Positions 1 through 22,556 of a stretch of DNA of 64,000 bases are shown here, one piece after another. The notes beneath the pieces were generated by a model. The model made no database searches. It was not told where the DNA came from and was given only the letters and a program-made list of their open reading frames with translations. How positions within the stretch are numbered: position 1 is the stretch's first letter; each line of letters opens with the position of its first letter. A program made the position numbers and the translations under genes. This DNA is from Baylisascaris procyonis (taxonomy: Eukaryota; Nematoda; Chromadorea; Rhabditida; Ascarididae): positions 372,001 to 436,000 of the forward strand of contig JAZARR010000201.1 in assembly GCA_037389465.1 (NCBI GenBank), in the 5' to 3' direction.

Positions 1-954
1 TCAATTCAACTTTAATCGTTTTCCTAGCGAATAAATTTGCATATTTTATCGGTCATTAATCCATTAGCCTTTTGCTCATCAACTCAGAAATTCTGTCGAA
101 TTCCCACTCTTACTACTTAACCGGCTGTAAATTTCTTTTGAGAATAATTTGTTACCGTTCACATAGTCTATTGATCACTCATTTACTAGTGAAACAGTCC
201 ACTTACGATTCCAATAGCTCTACCACTTCCAAAACATTATTTTGAATCCACTCTTTATTAGCGATCCTGAATTTTCATATCGATTTGTGCTTTTTTTTGG
301 CATAATTTATTAAAATATTACGATCTCCATCTCTTATGAATCCGTGTTTTATATAAATTGAATTTGTTGATAACAAATACTTCAGTGATCAGAACTCATG
401 AGCACAATTTGCCTTTGATAAGCTATCGTTTTCAATGTAATGGACTTATTAAATATTTCCATTGCTCGAAAAAAAAAACATATCAGGTTTTCTTTCCCCT
501 ATCACATTACAAAATCCTAGATCAATAGCCGATTTATGTCCTTCAGATTGCAATCGGAAAACTTTTAATTTACCCATCGTTAATGTATCGTTAGTGAAAG
601 CAGCATCAATTCGTTCTAGGTGATGATTGATCGTTTGTAATGCACTAATTGAGAAAACAGAAATTTAATAATAAGAAATCAAGCAAAAAGCCCCGCAGAG
701 AATTGCTATCTCTTCCAAAACAACTGTATACATTAACTCATAGTTCAAGCTCATCAATATCAAACTTGAAAGAAGTTACTCAAGAAGATGTGAGAATGCG
801 GTGCTAGATGGATGAACGGGTGAGGAATCATAATATTTCTGTGAATATTCTCCTCAATCAACTATGCTCTTTCCTCACAAAATATTGCCTAGAAATTCTG
901 AAGTGGATGACCTCTTCAAGTTTTCCTTCTCGCTAATTTTCACCACAATTTCAG

Positions 955-993
955 ATCAACTATGAGGAGTTCGTAAAGATGATGACCTCGTGA
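955..993 (+). CDS. calmodulin-like protein, last coding exon only
   Basis: After a typical acceptor (ACAATTTCAG) the sequence reads INYEEFVKMMTS followed by TGA. This matches the end of the fourth EF-hand of calmodulin, which in animals finishes with a V/I-NYEEFV-x-MM-T motif. The glutamate that completes the EF-hand loop is present (the second E of YEEF). Calmodulin is a cytosolic calcium sensor that binds and regulates kinases, phosphatases and channels. Only this 13-codon exon could be found; no other EF-hand loop is visible in bases 1-954, so the upstream exons lie outside the window or behind a long intron. The usual C-terminal lysine is missing, so this may be one of the calmodulin-like paralogues. 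An AATAAA follows 89 bp after the stop. Confidence 0.7.
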   Translation: MNYEEFVKMMTS

Positions 994-1081
994 CAATCGA
1001 CGATTATTTGCAGTTTTATTGATGCGTTGTCTGTACAAATTCTACATTATGTGCTTTTCATATCATTTTGGCAAAGGATGC

Positions 1082-1087
1082 AATAAA
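1082..1087 (+). terminator. poly(A) signal of the calmodulin-like gene
   Basis: A canonical AATAAA lies 89 bp downstream of the calmodulin-like stop codon, a normal 3' UTR length for nematodes. Confidence 0.55.
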
Positions 1088-1804
1088 CTCCATTCGATAA
1101 ATTTTTGCAAAACCACTAAAAATTTTTTTTGAGTTCCAAGGACATTAAGCTAAAAGGACTCCAAGAAGGTAAAAATATTAAGCATCTATCAAAGAGGAAG
1201 TGAATGAGATCGTCGAAGTTAGCAACAAATGAAAATCTCTTTCGATCCAACTTCTATAATGAGAAAATCGTTGATGCAAGCAAGTCATTCGTCAATGACC
1301 ACTCATGACCTCAGCCACAGCTGAATGCAACCCATCCTCAACGTTTTTGCCAGCCTCATTCGTCAGTCTTCTGCCATCCAATCATAATTGTCCTTTATTG
1401 GCAGCTAATTGTTATTATCATTTATTGGCAACCGTCTACTATTCTTGGCCAATTGAGGCTTTACAGTTCGTTGCAATAGGGATCCCTTTTGAAATATTCT
1501 GCATTTGAAGCGCTACAAAAATTATAAAAACTAAAACTAAACGCCCGGCATATTTCAATTACACGTAAGGAATTGAGAATATATTTTGATAGTTTTTGGT
1601 ACTGTGGAAAGCAGCTGCAAAGCAGTGACTTCTGCATCTCATTATTCCTACACAAAGCGACCATTTGCCGTACATATTGACGATTGCCATATTTGCCCAT
1701 ATTTAATTAGACACCATTGCCGTGTAATAGTAATGATGTTAAACAACTGAATGAATTCTTGGCAATTTTCCGCAAAATTTTTACCACACTTTTACTAGGC
1801 TGAA

Positions 1805-2018
<214 letters not shown>

Positions 2019-3122
2019 ACGCGATGAATAACCATTGAACAAAGGTGACATACGGTAATTTGAGAACGGTTTTATTCATTCCAACTTCTTCACAAATGGC
2101 ATCGCCCGAGGCGATGCTATGATAACATCGCTTCATCCAGTATCAATTATGCTCGTTTATGTAGAATGCTTTCACTGATATCATCTACTTTCTGGCGTCA
2201 AACAATGCTCACCAAAAATCAATTACCGTAACTGACTTTTTAACGCATAACCCCATCTTAACGCTGAGGCATCGATGCCGCCATCAAATTGCAACATCAT
2301 ATATCGGCGGTGTGAAATTGGCGATGGCGATGTAGTTAAAGTAGCAGACAATGTCATAAGGCTACGGCAGTGCTCGAATGCATCAAATGGGATCGACAGC
2401 TCGCATTTCATCACTTAACCTCCACCTTTCCAATGACGTCATCTACTTCTTACCCACAACTAATGCTTGCCTGAAACCAACTACTTGGGCAGTATATGGT
2501 TAGAAGTAGATCAATATGAAGTCAGAGCATCACGAATAGGGATGATCCAGTGGCCTTATATGGTGGTATATAATAAACCTGCAACCATGACGTGATACAA
2601 ATGTCACAATTGATACAAATATTTCACAATGGCGGGAAAGGCTCGAATTACCGCAAATAACGTATGTGCGTTCTTAATGTGGTGATAGTTTAGTGCATTG
2701 TTGACGATTGATGTTGTGGAGGGTGGTTGTTTTCTGAAATTATAGAAGGGTCTTAGTGTTTCCCTTCAGTTTTATTAGGTGTTTCTTACTAAGCACCTCA
2801 AAGTTTCATCGAATATATCGAAAAAGATTGTTGAATTATTAGTAAATTGGTGCTATCGAAGCGGATGGAATAATTTTTCAAAAACTTTTCAATATTTCTC
2901 TGCATTCAAGTAGCACAAAATTTGACGCTTGATTATTTAACTCCATGAGTTTATTGATTGTTTTGGTATTTTATGTTTGCACTTCTATTGATCAAAATTT
3001 TTTCGATTGTTTTATTCGAGCATTTCAAGCAGAATAAAGTCAATTTTTTCCTGTATAATAAGAATCACTTTTATTTATTTATATATCAGGAGCACTGCAA
3101 CGGTCGATCAAAGTGATTTAGA

Positions 3123-13091
<9,969 letters not shown>

Positions 13092-14699
13092 GTAGAAACT
13101 GAGCGCTTGATACTGCACAAAAAAATTTCAGGCCTCTTCAAAAATTCACGTGATTTATGTGTAGTCTGAGTTTCGAGGTGATTCCTTATTACAACTCATT
13201 TGATTTGCTGATTTCAGTCATACCCTAGTGGATTGCAGTGTTACTTTATTGTTTCATCTCAGCTATCACACTTCATTTGTCGGCGAGCTTTAGCAAATAT
13301 TTAACACTGTGCAGTTTATATCTCTTTCATTTTTAGTTTGACTGTATTTGGCTATTTATTGATATAAATTACATTTTTCTTGATGTATCAAATTCTATGA
13401 TTGCTTCTTTATTCTTCTTTCGGTTATTGAGTCTGCGTTTTATTTATATAGTGTTCTCTATGCGTTTTGCTAGAGGACAGTTTCTTAATTCGACTGCTCG
13501 AATTGTTTTGATTGGTTCATTGTTGAGTATTGGCCGGTGAAAATTTTTCATCGTCATTCATTCATGATTCAAATCATTCGATAAATGCAAGTACTTCTAT
13601 TGAATTTCATGGAATACTCAACTTGAACCGTCATTTGATTGAATTTAATTTTGCTCAAATTCGGTTGTTTTATCATATCACGTTCATGTATTTATCAATT
13701 TGCTTGATCTTTTTTTAATGTAGCGATGACTTGTCCCTCTGTGATGATATGTTTTATCCGTTAATATTGTTTCTTCTCATGTGTGGGACTTTGCATTATT
13801 AGCCTTTATGTATAAGAATGCCTCGCAATACAGTTTGATGCGTTTGCTTGTTCGTTAAAGATCAATTCCTTTGAAAATATTTATTATATAATTAGAAAGA
13901 ATACGGAAATTGTATTTGAATGATTTGCATTGCGAGCGATATAGTTAATGATGCGAGTGTATCATTTATCCAACAATTTTTTCCTCTTTTTTTTTGATTT
14001 TATAGCATTAGCAGTATAATAAAATGTGTTTATTATTGTTGAGAAAGCTTTCAGTCATATGAATATTTAGTCATTTGTAGAGGTTTGGAGCAGTTATTTT
14101 CTTCAATACAATTTAACCCATATTGCGAAGTCAGTGCGACAGGAACATTTCTTAGGCTCGATGTGACATATTGCCGAAACTGATTTCACCTGGCGATCCG
14201 TCCACTCCTTTGCATCGCTGTTAACCAGAATACGTACGACGTCCATCCCAGTTGCCCCCTCCCTTCCTCTTCCCCCCAGTTTCTATCTTGAAGTCGAAGC
14301 AAAAAGCAGTCTTTGCAACAACAGTTTAGCGTTCTTTCGTTATCTTTTAGCTTTTCATTTTAAGCCATAAGGGCATATTTGAACTGTTCTCATGTACAGT
14401 ATACGTGTCTTCCTTCTTTTACAGCTGAGTCAGAAGTTTTTCCTCACCATCTCACTGCTACAGTTATCGTAAAACAATGCGATCTAGATTAAACCATATT
14501 CTCTTCGTCCAGACGTTCATGACCACTCAAATGTGAGAAGCATGCATTTAATCCTCCGAGCAGCTATCGTTGCTCTTCAAGTACAGCTCAGTGCAATATT
14601 AGACTTTGGTATAGATGTGTTCACAACGTAGCACTGTCTTAGTTACGACCTTCATAATGACCGATCATTTTTTTACGTTTTCAATTCCTTATTTCCAGT
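13092..14699. other. interval without recognised genes
   Basis: AT-rich, with an AATAAA at 14018 that could serve the Cys-rich gene if its 3' UTR is long. It contains a pyrimidine-rich tract near 14255-14280. No exon with acceptable splice sites was found. Confidence 0.4.
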
Positions 14700-14722
14700 A
14701 GATTGAGTTGATTCTTAGAAAG

Positions 14723-14929
14723 ATGAACGATGTTGATCGTCGTGGAACAGAAGCAAATTTTATTTATCAAATTAAGGCGACCGCATTATGCCTTGAGGAT
14801 CGTTGCAACAATTATGCAACCAATTACCTGAAGGGGATATATTTGAATAATTACCACCGTAACGACTTATGGAATGAGAATGAGTGCATATTTATGAGAT
14901 TCCGGAGACAAATGGAGTATTGTTCATGA
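14723..14929 (+). CDS. small protein, 68 aa, unknown
   Basis: The ATG sits 22 bp after an acceptor (TTATTTCCAG at 14691-14700). All three frames close soon after that acceptor except the one opened by this ATG, so a trans-spliced leader exon fits best. The frame encodes a polar, Asn- and Arg-rich peptide with four cysteines (LCLEDRC, ECIF, YCS). It has no signal peptide or membrane segment. An AATAAA follows 48 bp after the stop. The mix of codons looks coding rather than random AT-rich sequence. It could alternatively be an extra 3' exon of the upstream + gene read as UTR. Confidence 0.42.
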   Translation: MNDVDRRGTEANFIYQIKATALCLEDRCNNYATNYLKGIYLNNYHRNDLWNENECIFMRFRRQMEYCS

Positions 14930-14976
14930 AAGAGATACAACTATTACACATGCAGAAAGTGATTGAAGTAGAATAG

Positions 14977-14982
14977 AATAAA
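14977..14982 (+). terminator. poly(A) signal
   Basis: AATAAA 48 bp past the stop of the 68-aa ORF. It marks the likely end of + strand transcription before the convergent MSP gene. Confidence 0.5.
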
Positions 14983-15165
14983 GTTTATCCATTATTAACG
15001 GATATTCTGGGTGGAATATAAATTGTAAAAATCAAGAGGAGAAGTAAACAGTAATTGCGATCAATGTCGCTTCATATTGAAAGGGTATTTTTCAAGGGGC
15101 AAATATGGGATGAAAAATTGAAAAGTCGAGTGCGGTGGGATCAGAGGAATAAGCAAGGAAATGGT

Positions 15166-17351
15166 CTAGCCCGCAATGAGGGGTAACACCATCATCGGAT
15201 TGGCAACACGCGGATCGAAGAGCTCACGAGGTTGCACATCTTCGGGCTTCGCCTGAAAACCATACAATAAGCTTAGAGTGCTTGCTAAATTCTAAATGCT
15301 TCCCAAAACGTATGTACCTTTATTTCCATTGATGCTTGAGAATGTCTTTTCTGAGCGCTTCTATTGTAACTATCTTTCCGATGATATCAAGTCGGAAGTC
15401 ATATGGATCTTCGAGATTTGTTAGGCATAATTTATACTGCAGAGTGGCCTATAACGCTAACACTCCAGCTGATCTAACTACTTCGAAAAAGATGTCGGCA
15501 GTTAGGAGTGTCAGCAAATTTGTACGCGCTTCGCACCAGTCAGATTCCCATTTTGCGGTGGTTAGGTCACAAAAGATGATTCTTGCACGAGCAGTTTCAC
15601 CGATAATGCAGGTTTCTTTATTTGTTCGCAAGTCAAGAGGCTAGTTGATTCGGTGTGCAGAACTTCCCTCAAATATTCATTTGTATCCATAAGCACAACT
15701 GACAACGGCACATTATAGAAAAGACTATATGTGATATATGTGAAGGATAATGTCGATACATGCTAATTTGCCGTGCACTCAGATTGTTTGCAGTGTTATC
15801 AGTCGATGGGTGGAATTTATTTCTATTTTCTCGAGTTCCGCTCATCCTGAACATAAACATTCCTTCCAGCTTAATCAAGGTGTCTTACAATATTTTTCAC
15901 TTCACCTGAGCATTCATCGCTATCATTTGACTACGTATTCAGACAGTCACTTCTTTTTTTCCGGTCTTTTTATCCTCTACGATTTCAACAAACGACATAA
16001 TTCATCGTCATTGATATCGATGATCACCACACATTGCAGAATTTCGTTTAGCCGATCCCTTTAATGAGCTGATGTGAAAATATTTAAATAGAAACCTTTG
16101 CTGTTACAAAGACCATTTTATCGATTTTGGCGCCGCCGTTTTGGCGAACGATGTCTATACCGAGGCTCTGTCCGGGTTCGATGAACGAGAACACCGGATT
16201 GACACGGTAGAGATTGTTGTCCGAGCACTTCACCTAAACAAGTGAGCTGTGATCTGTGGCTTTTTTGGCATAACAGAACCTGATGTGTCCGTGAGCCGTT
16301 GTAGGACCCAATATTCCGGTTTCTTATAACTTTAGTGAATTTAAATTAAGTTGTAGGTAGGAAGGGAGAGGAGGAGAGGGGCTGCTTTCTTTAAGCTTAA
16401 CCGAGTTTTTGAGTAGTTGGTTATAGCTTCTAATCTCATGCTGATTTAGGTATGTCTTAAATTAATATAGCCATCAGTATGTCCGCTACAATCAATGACG
16501 CCGGCCTTTTGCTGTGAGTAGTAGCGAACAAAATACTTGCAACGACGATCTTCGTTCCTTTCATCCAAAACATTGTTTACATCGAAGGAACATTCCAATC
16601 TCTCGGAGCTCATGGATGATAACCATTACCTGGGCAGGTATATCGTTAATGAATAAACTAGATATTTCTCTTAGTTGCCACGTCGGTATGTTGATTCCAA
16701 GGGTTCAATCGAAGTTTCATGTTCTCGTTAGCGTATACCAAAATATGGCAACGTTTTCAGAGATGCCTTCTCAACCCCTTGGCTCGTCTAACTGTCTATC
16801 CCTTGAAACATTGTCATACGCTAAATATCAATTTGAAAGTCAAAAATGTGGAAGTCTTTAAGAGCTTCCAGAGACATTCTTCTGTTTGTGAGGATTTCTG
16901 TTCAGTAACTCAAGATTAAGCTTGCTTCCCTCGTGACAGATTCCACAATGAACGGAATCGGACATCCCGAGGTACCGTACCTCCGAACCAATATATCGCA
17001 GGTCAGATCCATATATGTTTGGAAGTCCGCGAAATTCGCTGTGAAACGACGTCTGACACGTCTATGCAGGTTTACGCATCCTGGTTCCATTACAAATACG
17101 ATGAGCAAGTGGCACTGATCTAATACATCTCTAAAGAAATACATCCTGAGTGAGTCGATATATGTTTAGAAGTTGCGCTAAAACCCGTGGTCTACGTTGT
17201 TCTTCGTGCTTCGTTGGTACTATTTATACAAGAATCCTGTAAACAATAAACTGACCTTGATGGCACGGCGTTCTTCGGTCGGATTAGTCAGAAAGACCTT
17301 CTGCAGGCCACCGGTTGTGCTCCAACGCAACTCAGTTGGCTCCATTATCAT
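15166..17351 (-). CDS. MSP-domain protein, small sperm-specific (SSP-like) type, 106 aa
   Basis: Three exons, all joined in phase 0: 17351-17256 (32 codons), 16233-16096 (46) and 15252-15166 (28 plus stop). The product is 106 residues, the length of a free-standing MSP domain. The hallmark strand reads AIKVKCSDNNLYRVNPVFSF, corresponding to the F/I-K-x-K-S-x-N-N-x-x-Y-R-V-x-P-V signature of nematode sperm-specific class P proteins. It is followed by IEPGQSLGIDIVR and by KIDKMVFVTAK. Such proteins act in amoeboid sperm, where MSP and related domains form or regulate the motility cytoskeleton. The acceptor just 5' of the first ATG (TTTACAG, near 17370) has no obvious cis donor and may be a spliced-leader site. 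The N-terminal strands are less conserved than the core. Nematode origin of the window rests largely on this gene. Confidence 0.85.
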
Positions 17352-18457
17352 TTCCTTTTGCGGTTCACCTGTAAATTCGCACTTGTGAACCCCAACCGTT
17401 CTCATGATATAGGACAATGAATAGCGATTAACTCCTCAAGCAGCGGTTCATTTTCCTTCCGCGAAGATTCCATGGTCGGAATTCGAACAAACCCAAAGCC
17501 GAAAAGTTGAAAGGTTTCTTCTGCACAACTGACCTATGAAAGAAGGGTGTTCTGCCCCAGATCGAAAAACGTAGAACTAACTTCCAATAAGACGTGAAAT
17601 GCCCGAAGTGTCGACAACTTCCTGAAATAAGAACGGTTCTGGATTACTTTTGCGGGTTTCCGATCCTCTCACTGCATCCCATCCCCCCCCCCCACCCAGC
17701 AAATCGCTTTTGATAGTAGCGTTACGTGTGCGCATCCACCAGCCGGTTTTTTATGTGTTCAATTACTGTTCGATTTTTCGCTATAACGCCAAATAAATTT
17801 GCGTACTTAGTATAATCGCAGCTGAGTGACCGATTTTGCTCCCTAATAACTTTCGACAGCACGAATTCTGCTACAATACCGATCGTAGTTTCGAACGTTT
17901 CAGCCCTCCCCTTTTCCATGTAGGACATTGATTTCGACTTCTTAAAGTTAATTTGCAGGTTGCAAGTGTCCAACTTTGTCAATTGCTACGGCTTATGCAT
18001 CAAAACAACGTATTATTTTCGAGCTTAGTCGTTAAATAGTGGGAAAATAGCATATTCGCGGAGACATGTGGGTTCAACTAACCTCACATGCACTTCGCTT
18101 TTGATCAGGAAGTTTGATGAGATCGGCTCGTTTCTTCGCCTAAATAAAAGGTTGTCATGTTTCACAATGACAGGAAAGCTTGCTGAAGCAAATCGGCAAA
18201 GGCTTTCAAAGGACAATGAATGGAACAATTTCTAAAGGATGTGAGCATTCGATAGTTGTAATATTCCAGCTAAGGTTCTGCATTTACTGTGGAAATCCTA
18301 AAATCATCAAATCGCTTAACGCGCTATTACCTAAGCAACCGTTGCAGTGGTCATCAGGCTGCAGTTGACATTTCTTACGCTACAGTATATAAACAAATTA
18401 GCGTCAATTGCGAAGGGAAGTTTAGCAGCAGTATATGAAATTATAGAATACAATGGC

Positions 18458-19825
18458 TCAGCGGGAAATGACCTTTTTAGACGAATGCCCACTAGCGGAT
18501 GCTGAACGATGAGAAGCCGATTTGCCGCTACGATCCATCGTTCCTTTCTTGCTGGACGATCTCTTCTTCGAACACTCTGAGGACTTGGCCGATTTCGATG
18601 ATGATGTACCAGACTTACCCTTGTCCTTCTTCTTGCTCTTGCTCTTGCTACCCTACAAAGATTTTAATAGTCACATAGAGGAACGATTAATGGTAATCCA
18701 CGTAATGTTGAACGTACAAAAGTGCACGAATAGGTTACAACCGATCTTATGAGCCCCAAAAATCGTTGAGCATGATTTTATTGGTCCGCAGGAGAATTTG
18801 TTCCGTCTCCAGTATCAGATCTAAGCTCCGGCTCACTTCACCTTCAATGATTTTTCCACCGAAGGCATCAAATGAACTTCTCTTCTCACTGTAAAAGATG
18901 TTCGAAATGCAGTACAAATTCTTCATTCTTTTAGTTCAGGTTGTATAAATGCATCCTAATTTATATTAGTTCGTATCTTCTTGCTCAGTCCCTCATATTT
19001 TCTTTTTTTAAAATACCGTTGTTGATCAATTAGGACTAAAATTAGGTATAGGAATGAACTTACCTTTGAACTCTGACCACGACCTGAGCGTCCTTTCTTC
19101 TTTTTGCTTGACTTGCCCGATTTCGAGTGGCCCTTTCCCGAAGGGGGCTCCTTCGACTTACTCTACAAATTCACTTTTTCTTCCCGATTTCATGGGTAAT
19201 GAGATGAACGTTATGAAACTAATCTTAGCTCCATTGCAGATCTATGCACACTCTGAAGGTGCTCTGCTATAAATTTCTATCGTAAGAAAAGAGTAAGTGT
19301 GATGTAAATAAACCACCACATTCATCGTGAAAACTTTGCACTGATGGCATCACATGTCGGAACTTTGCACTGCGTTTTATATATTCTCGTATATGTTACA
19401 GACAGCATTAACACCTGAATAATTTGGGGGTTATTCATAGGGACAAACGGTCACTCGTCGTTCAAAAGAGAAACGGCTAATTAAATCGATGATAGAAGAC
19501 AATGAAAGAACTTGTTAAACATCGTCATGATTACAGACGATGAAGAGAAAGAGGGTTTCTTTCTGGGTTGTTGACATTCACGTTGAAACAACCTTACAGG
19601 CCAAAATTTCATGATCTTAGTCGATTACTTTCATATGTTTTACTTGTCAAATTTTTGCTTGTATACTTAGAAGTGAATAAGCAGTCGTCTTATGCAAAGG
19701 AATATAACCTTAGAGGGTTGTTCCTTCTTGGGGCGCGAGTCACCACCACATCCGAAGAGAACAATCGCGATAAGTACGAACGGGAGCACAATTGTTTGGA
19801 ACACTTCGAGCAACTGCAGCATCAT
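18458..19825 (-). CDS. small membrane protein with Lys/Ser-rich tail, 136 aa
   Basis: Three phase-0 exons: 19825-19709 (39 codons), 19162-19064 (33) and 18652-18458 (64 plus stop). The protein starts MMLQLLEVFQ and has one hydrophobic segment (residues 11-27, TIVLPFVLIAIVLFGCG). A roughly 105-residue tail made almost wholly of Lys, Ser and Gly follows (for example KSGKSSKKKKGRSGRG and SGTSSSKSAKSSE). The acceptor 75 bp upstream (CAGTTTTAG at 19901) suggests trans-splicing; the 5' leader is in frame without a stop, so a longer N-terminus is possible. Short single-pass proteins with basic low-complexity tails are common among nematode male-germline genes. Lying head-to-tail upstream of the MSP-domain gene fits that setting, but function is inference. 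Topology is probably N-terminus out, basic tail in the cytosol. Confidence 0.72.
18747..18926 (-). CDS. possible nested 59-aa ORF or alternative 3' exon
   Basis: Inside the second intron of the Lys/Ser-rich membrane-protein gene, a same-strand frame starts MKNLYCISNIFYSEKRSSF and ends MLNDFWGS before TAA. Its middle (IIEGEVSRSLDLILETEQI) is amphipathic and protein-like. A TTTTACAG acceptor lies within it at about 18891, but using that acceptor after the upstream exon would give an immediate in-frame TGA, so it is not a simple cassette exon. It is either a tiny independent gene or chance. Confidence 0.25.
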   Translation of the reverse strand: MKNLYCISNIFYSEKRSSFDAFGGKIIEGEVSRSLDLILETEQILLRTNKIMLNDFWGS

Positions 19826-19900
19826 CTCAGGACGGATTTTCGCTTCCACTTCTTGACGAGGTCCTTCTATATCCTCAACCGAACAGCTGATGTCCTTCAA

Positions 19901-20820
<920 letters not shown>

Positions 20821-21064
20821 ATGTCGGAGGCTTCTGCTGCTCAAACGTATCGCGATCTCCTTTATCACCATCTATTTTACAATTTAAAGTAATTATGTTG
20901 CTATGGGAAGCGGGTCTGTTGGTCTACTCTAAATTACAGGGATGCGAGACCAAGAAGAGATTTATATCGTCAGCTGAAGAGTGGGTAATGGATATGTCGA
21001 TTGCTGGTGGCGAAGTGTTTTATGCTGAAGGGACAAGGTGGAATCGGTTAGTGATGGCGAGTGA
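20821..21064 (+). CDS. possible small helical protein, 49 aa, three exons
   Basis: Predicted exons 20821-20888, 20940-20984 and 21031-21064, with introns of 51 and 46 bp, sizes typical of nematodes. The first intron has GTAATT and AATTACAG ends. The second acceptor (GCTGAAG) is weak. The protein starts MSEASAAQTYRDLLYHHLF, continues with a basic helix (ARPRRDLYRQLKSG) and ends in an acidic DKVESVSDGE. An alternative reading keeps the second intron in a longer frame to a donor at about 21091. Length and charge pattern resemble small mitochondrial or complex-assembly proteins, but no family is recognised. Confidence 0.35.
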
Positions 21065-22556
21065 CGTCCATCGGCCCCGCATCGATGATCTCCGTAAGGC
21101 ACATTATATCCGGTTCTTCTTCATGTATTCATTCTCTCCATGTGATATCTGGGGAGTCGAGAGCTTATCTCGACTCCATGCCGCTTTTATCCCTCAACTC
21201 TTTGTCGCCTCATTTCGTTATACTGTGGTTTTCATCGGGATGGGACGAAGGGAGATGGGTTGCTTGCGTTTTGGTTGACTAGTCACTTTTTTAAACTTCC
21301 GATATTCGAATCTATACTTTTTCTAGCGATTTTCACGAATAACTTTCATACCCATATCTTAAACAAGCAAAAAGTTTAGGGTTTTGATAAAGCAATCTAT
21401 AATCGTTTTACAATTACATTCGTACGCTCCTTTCTTTTACATTTCACTTTCTGTGTTTATGCGTTACTGGCGTGTAAAGAAAGAAATATGTTAGAGAAAG
21501 CGCATTTTTATGTCATTGCGAATCGGAAGGCTTAATTTCCCAACGTGGAAGCAATATAGGTAGGCATGTTTATGCATTTGACGATATCAAGTTCTGTGTG
21601 TTCACATTGTTATGTATGCAAACATCAAACGATTCCTAGAACATTTATAAGAATATAATACAAAATGAGGATCAACATTAAAGGCACAAAAACTGCTCAC
21701 TATTTGCATACTACTTTGCCAGACCCAATAAGACGACCATTCCAATAGATGAGGGAACACCTCAAATTTTCCGTACTTTTAATGACTGTGGGAAATTTTT
21801 TGTAGTATAGTAGTGCAGCCGGTCATCGTTTAATGTCAAGGGCAGGCAAGGGCTTTGGGGTAAAGAAAGCTCATACAAGCAAATTATTCGAAATAAGCAA
21901 TGTATGGAATTATTTATCGCCATGAGGATTACGGCCACCATACGGGACGGTCGAAACAGATTAAACTGAGGACATCATTTAGATGCTATGAAATACCCCG
22001 AGGCACAATGATTTTATCCTCACAAAGGTGATCGCAAAAACATTATCTTTTTTTTGGTTTTTGGTTTACAGTACCGTTTAGAACAGTAATTCTAGTGGCA
22101 TACCGTAATTAACGCACCTTGTCACCGCTACACCCATCTGTATTCAGTCTAAATTGTTGCCCTTAAGCACATGATATGCTCATACTCTGCCCGATGAGAG
22201 GTGATCGATGTACGTGGCAAAGCGGTTACTAAAATTTACATCGATTTGCTCATCATTATCAGTAATGTTCGCGGAAACTCTTGAAAGGAAAAGGTATTAA
22301 CTTTGAAGTTGTAAAATAGGCTTGATAAAGGTTGGCAATTTCATAAAAAAAGCAGAAACGAGCAAACTACTACGTGTTGCGGTTAAATCAACTCAACAAT
22401 TTTGAACAGCAAAGACAAAAACGCATAATTACGATTGTTCGTAGAAAATGCTTCGTGATTGTCATAATTGCAATCGCGTAAACTTTTCTTTCGTGCGTTG
22501 TAGAAAAGAAGGTAGAAAACACGTTGTCGATCCCAAACGTTGAAGTATAATAAGCG
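21065..22556. other. interval without recognised genes
   Basis: AT-rich, no exon with in-phase splice sites and no repeat beyond simple-sequence runs. Confidence 0.45.

Noticed and set aside
16902..17144. Minus 80-codon and + 61-codon frames in the MSP gene intron
   Set aside because: No splice context or start context, and no motif; probably derived from an old repeat.
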